The notes under the pieces were generated by a model, which searched no databases, was not told the origin of the DNA, and was given only the letters and a program-made list of their open reading frames with translations. A program made the translations under genes and the position numbers. Below, piece by piece: positions 62,127 to 64,000 of a stretch of 64,000 nt of DNA. Source of the stretch: an uncultured bacterium (GTDB taxonomy: Bacteria > Verrucomicrobiota > Lentisphaeria > Victivallales > UBA1829); the NCBI GenBank assembly GCA_900549415.1, contig URNX01000007.1, positions 27,265 to 91,264 on the forward strand, written 5' to 3'. Each line of letters begins with the position of its first letter. Positions within the stretch are counted from its first letter, which is position 1.

Positions 62127-63767
62127 TCAGAAATGATCAACAAGACCGGGAACCGAATATACCGGCATAGGCCGAACACACTTCAGTCGCATATAGCTGT
62201 CAAAGAGAAACTGAGGCTCACTCTGCACAGCAACAACACGACTTATCGGCGGCTGGTCAATAATAAAATCAGCATTGAGTTTCGGCAAATTGTCAAACTT
62301 TTGAGACAAATGCCAAACATCCAGTGTTTGGGGGTCCGTAGACCGGAACTTGCCGGTAATCAGAGACGGCTTATAGCGATACTCCGCCCAACGCTCCTGA
62401 TAACCAAAAACCTCGTCATCAGTGGCATTACCTTGAGCATAAATCTCCTTATTGTAGACAGCCTGCTCACCGAGATGCGCAAGCGCGGGCCAGTAAAAAT
62501 CAAAGCGTGTCTGGCGCGAGAACATACGATTAAGACCCTGCTGGTAAGTCAGATCGGCACGCACATTGACGAGACCGAGAATGACACAATGCTCGACAAA
62601 AGACTTTGTAAACGCGTGTTTGGAATCGGCATAAACGCCGAATGCAGCAAGATTACCTTGAGGAGTCGTAGTATCAGAGGCTGAAGTCTGGGCAACGGGA
62701 TTAATGTTAATCCGTCCAGACGTACCACCAAGATATTCAGGCCGTTGCAGCCGAGCATCAGGGGAGACAACACCAAAATGCGCACGCAAAATCTCAGTAT
62801 ACCGAGTTCCACCACGGGCATCGCGCTCGTAAAGTTTTTGAATCTGAAAAGCCTGACGGAGACTGTTGATCGTCGTCGCAGTCGCAGACGAAAGATCAGC
62901 TTGTAAACCATTTGCCAACTGGCTATTAATCACACCCAAAACAGCTTGCTTATTATTGGTAGCTGTATAATTATCAGGCGGATTGATAAAAGGCGTAATA
63001 GTGCCGCCAACATTACCATAAGATTTGGTCAAAAAAGCAGCGGACCGAATATAATCTTCCGCATACTCAGCACTACCACCATAAATACCATAATGAGTAG
63101 TACCATCAGTCAACCACAAATTAGACGTAGGAGTCTTAGCGCTCAAAGGAGCAACTCCACCAAGCGGCAATTCAACGCCGGGTCCTTTTTGGGGCCAGGG
63201 AAGGCAGCTCGTAAAATAATCATGACGCTTGCCACGCCGAAGCAAAATATAATGTTCCGCAGGATCAGGACCATCATCCTTGTGCATCCATTGCGTAGTC
63301 TGCAAGTTTTCATCGCGAAACCACTCATTCCAAATCAGATTATAAGCACGATGCCACAGAGCAGAAGTTTTAAGGCCATCAACACCAGTAGGGATACCCA
63401 TGTAATCTGCGAGACTTCCATATTGCCAGCCTCCAGCGGGAGCCTGAATTTGAGGAACCAAAAAATCGGTAGAATCACCGGGGTTTTCCTGCTCACCATT
63501 AAACTTTTGCCAATTATCCCAAATCAGACGAATCGGGACGGCGAAAAAAAACGTCTCCAAAAACAGGTTATCCATAAATGGAACAATCGGAGTAGCCAGC
63601 CGGCAGAACATGTTAAGATCTGCCTTAAATGTATCACCGGGAAGCGCCTCATCGACAAAAAACGGAACCAAATAACCAGCGTCAAACGTGGTTTTATAAC
63701 CATGACTCCGGTCAAAAGACGACCTCGGAATATCCGCTCTGGGAATCATGGAAAAATTGTGTTTCAT
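62127..63767 (-). CDS. Gokushovirus major capsid protein VP1
   Basis: The 546-residue protein has the VP1 start HNFSMIPRADIPRSSFDRSHGYKTTF (in parts), GYLVPFFVDEALPGDTF, and LIWDNWQKFNGEQENPGDST; the C-terminal half has EILRAHFGVVSPDARLQRPEYLGG and PPISRVVAVQSEPQF. The beta-barrel is typical of Microviridae F protein. The start at 63767 (GAGAAG upstream) is preferred over an ATG four codons earlier at 63779. Confidence 0.95.
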   Translation of the reverse strand: MKHNFSMIPRADIPRSSFDRSHGYKTTFDAGYLVPFFVDEALPGDTFKADLNMFCRLATPIVPFMDNLFLETFFFAVPIRLIWDNWQKFNGEQENPGDSTDFLVPQIQAPAGGWQYGSLADYMGIPTGVDGLKTSALWHRAYNLIWNEWFRDENLQTTQWMHKDDGPDPAEHYILLRRGKRHDYFTSCLPWPQKGPGVELPLGGVAPLSAKTPTSNLWLTDGTTHYGIYGGSAEYAEDYIRSAAFLTKSYGNVGGTITPFINPPDNYTATNNKQAVLGVINSQLANGLQADLSSATATTINSLRQAFQIQKLYERDARGGTRYTEILRAHFGVVSPDARLQRPEYLGGTSGRININPVAQTSASDTTTPQGNLAAFGVYADSKHAFTKSFVEHCVILGLVNVRADLTYQQGLNRMFSRQTRFDFYWPALAHLGEQAVYNKEIYAQGNATDDEVFGYQERWAEYRYKPSLITGKFRSTDPQTLDVWHLSQKFDNLPKLNADFIIDQPPISRVVAVQSEPQFLFDSYMRLKCVRPMPVYSVPGLVDHF

Positions 63768-63818
63768 TACACTTCTCATAGCACAAAATTACCTTATCTT
63801 AAATTGTAAACCATTAGA

Positions 63819-63846
63819 ACTTAACCAAATATATATTATGCGACGT
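63819..63846 (-). other. dif-like site, right provirus boundary (diverged XerD arm)
   Basis: On the minus strand the site has a XerC arm ACGTCGCATAA, identical centre TATATA, and a XerD-side arm TTTGGTTAAGT that differs from the left site at three of 11 positions. Overall 24 of 28 positions agree with the left site. The XerC arm is next to host DNA and the altered XerD arm is the provirus end. Confidence 0.82.
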
Positions 63847-63893
63847 TAGAAAGGGGCGTCAGGACGCGCGAAATGATCAGGACAGGTTAACAT

Positions 63894-64000
63894 ATGGGTA
63901 AGGGCAATTATCGAAGCCAGAGATACCTAAAAATCAATTTGCAGTTTTCAAAGACAAAAGAAAACGACACCTACAGCAAATGTGATGTAAAGTGTCGTAT
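63894..64000 (+). CDS. Possible partial ORF at the window edge
   Basis: An ATG at 63894 opens a frame to the window end reading KGNYRSQRYLKINLQF. It is basic and AT-rich with no recognised domain or convincing ribosome site (only GACAGG nearby). A minus-strand terminator overlaps it, so it may not be real. Confidence 0.15.
   Translation, partial: MGKGNYRSQRYLKINLQFSKTKENDTYSKCDVKCR
63964..63998 (-). terminator. Possible minus-strand terminator for a gene to the right of the window
   Basis: ACGACAC (63964-63970) and GTGTCGT (63992-63998) can pair around a 21-base loop; on the minus strand it is followed by TTTTCTTTTG. Confidence 0.4.

Larger units (their letters stand above)
58782..63846. 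mobile_element. Microviridae (gokushovirus-like) provirus integrated at the dif site
   Basis: This AT-rich 5.0-kb block carries all gokushovirus hallmark genes on the minus strand in the order VP1, VP2, VP8-like, VP4, VP5, VP3 and one small unknown gene. No integrase, transposase or recombinase is present. It is bounded by a canonical dif on the left (58782-58809) and a 24/28-identical dif-like site on the right (63819-63846). Exact excision between them would give a 5,037-base circle, the right size for a microvirus genome. Every gene is open, so the provirus may be functional. Integration by host XerC/XerD is inferred by analogy with known dif-integrated microviruses. Confidence 0.93.

Noticed and set aside
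58782..63846. Provirus-encoded integrase
   Set aside because: All frames in the block are accounted for by structural, replication or very small genes; none has tyrosine or serine recombinase motifs.
1..64000. CRISPR array or tRNA/rRNA genes
   Set aside because: No regularly spaced direct repeats and no cloverleaf or rRNA-like stretch were seen; gaps between genes are short.

Overview
The window is mostly chromosome of a strictly fermentative bacterium that I place in Lentisphaerota (Victivallis-like). The placement is inferred from family content: two prepilin-type proteins with FTLVELLVVIAVIAILAGLL-like N-termini next to large secreted glycoside hydrolases, a glycyl-radical enzyme, [FeFe]-hydrogenase-domain proteins, AdhE and an indolepyruvate oxidoreductase. 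No rRNA or tRNA gene is present to confirm it. Host DNA is visibly GC-rich; the last 5 kb is visibly AT-rich.

Layout. 1-6.4 kb (minus strand): a partial clan GH-A-like hydrolase whose start is frameshifted, a pseudopilin, a carboxymuconolactone decarboxylase-like protein, a glycyl-radical enzyme and the remnant of its activase, which abuts a divergent AraC gene that has also lost its 5' end. 7.2-10.2 kb (plus): an LctP-type permease and enolase. 10.2-15.8 kb (minus): EI24 membrane protein, HAD phosphatase, tsaD, topA with an unusual C-terminal triple repeat, and an Rrf2 regulator. 15.8-24.3 kb (minus): a redox block with two H-cluster-domain proteins (one with a PAS domain), a SpoIIE/PP2C phosphatase, two small thioredoxin-like [2Fe-2S] proteins, an MBL-fold protein, and adhE with Rex-like operators upstream. 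24.8-39.7 kb (minus): a murB-ddl fusion, hisI, a lipoprotein, an ACT-paaK-iorB-iorA operon, carB, a UDG-superfamily glycosylase, a YgiQ-type radical SAM protein, rodA and purA. 39.9-49.1 kb: an MscS channel and an MFS transporter (plus), then an ABC-ABC-HlyD export set and an orphan two-module ABC permease (minus). 49.3-58.7 kb (plus): a GT2, pseudopilin, glycoside hydrolase and PA14-like secreted protein cassette, then glnS and an MBL hydrolase.

58.78-63.85 kb is a complete gokushovirus-like Microviridae provirus (VP1, VP2, VP8-like, VP4, VP5, VP3 and one small unknown gene, all on the minus strand) with no integrase. It is bounded by a canonical dif site on the left and a dif-like site with a diverged XerD arm on the right, so integration by the host XerCD system is strongly implied. 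This is the most interesting system in the window. It carries a compact five-hairpin array inside VP5 and a second cluster of inverted repeats downstream of VP3.
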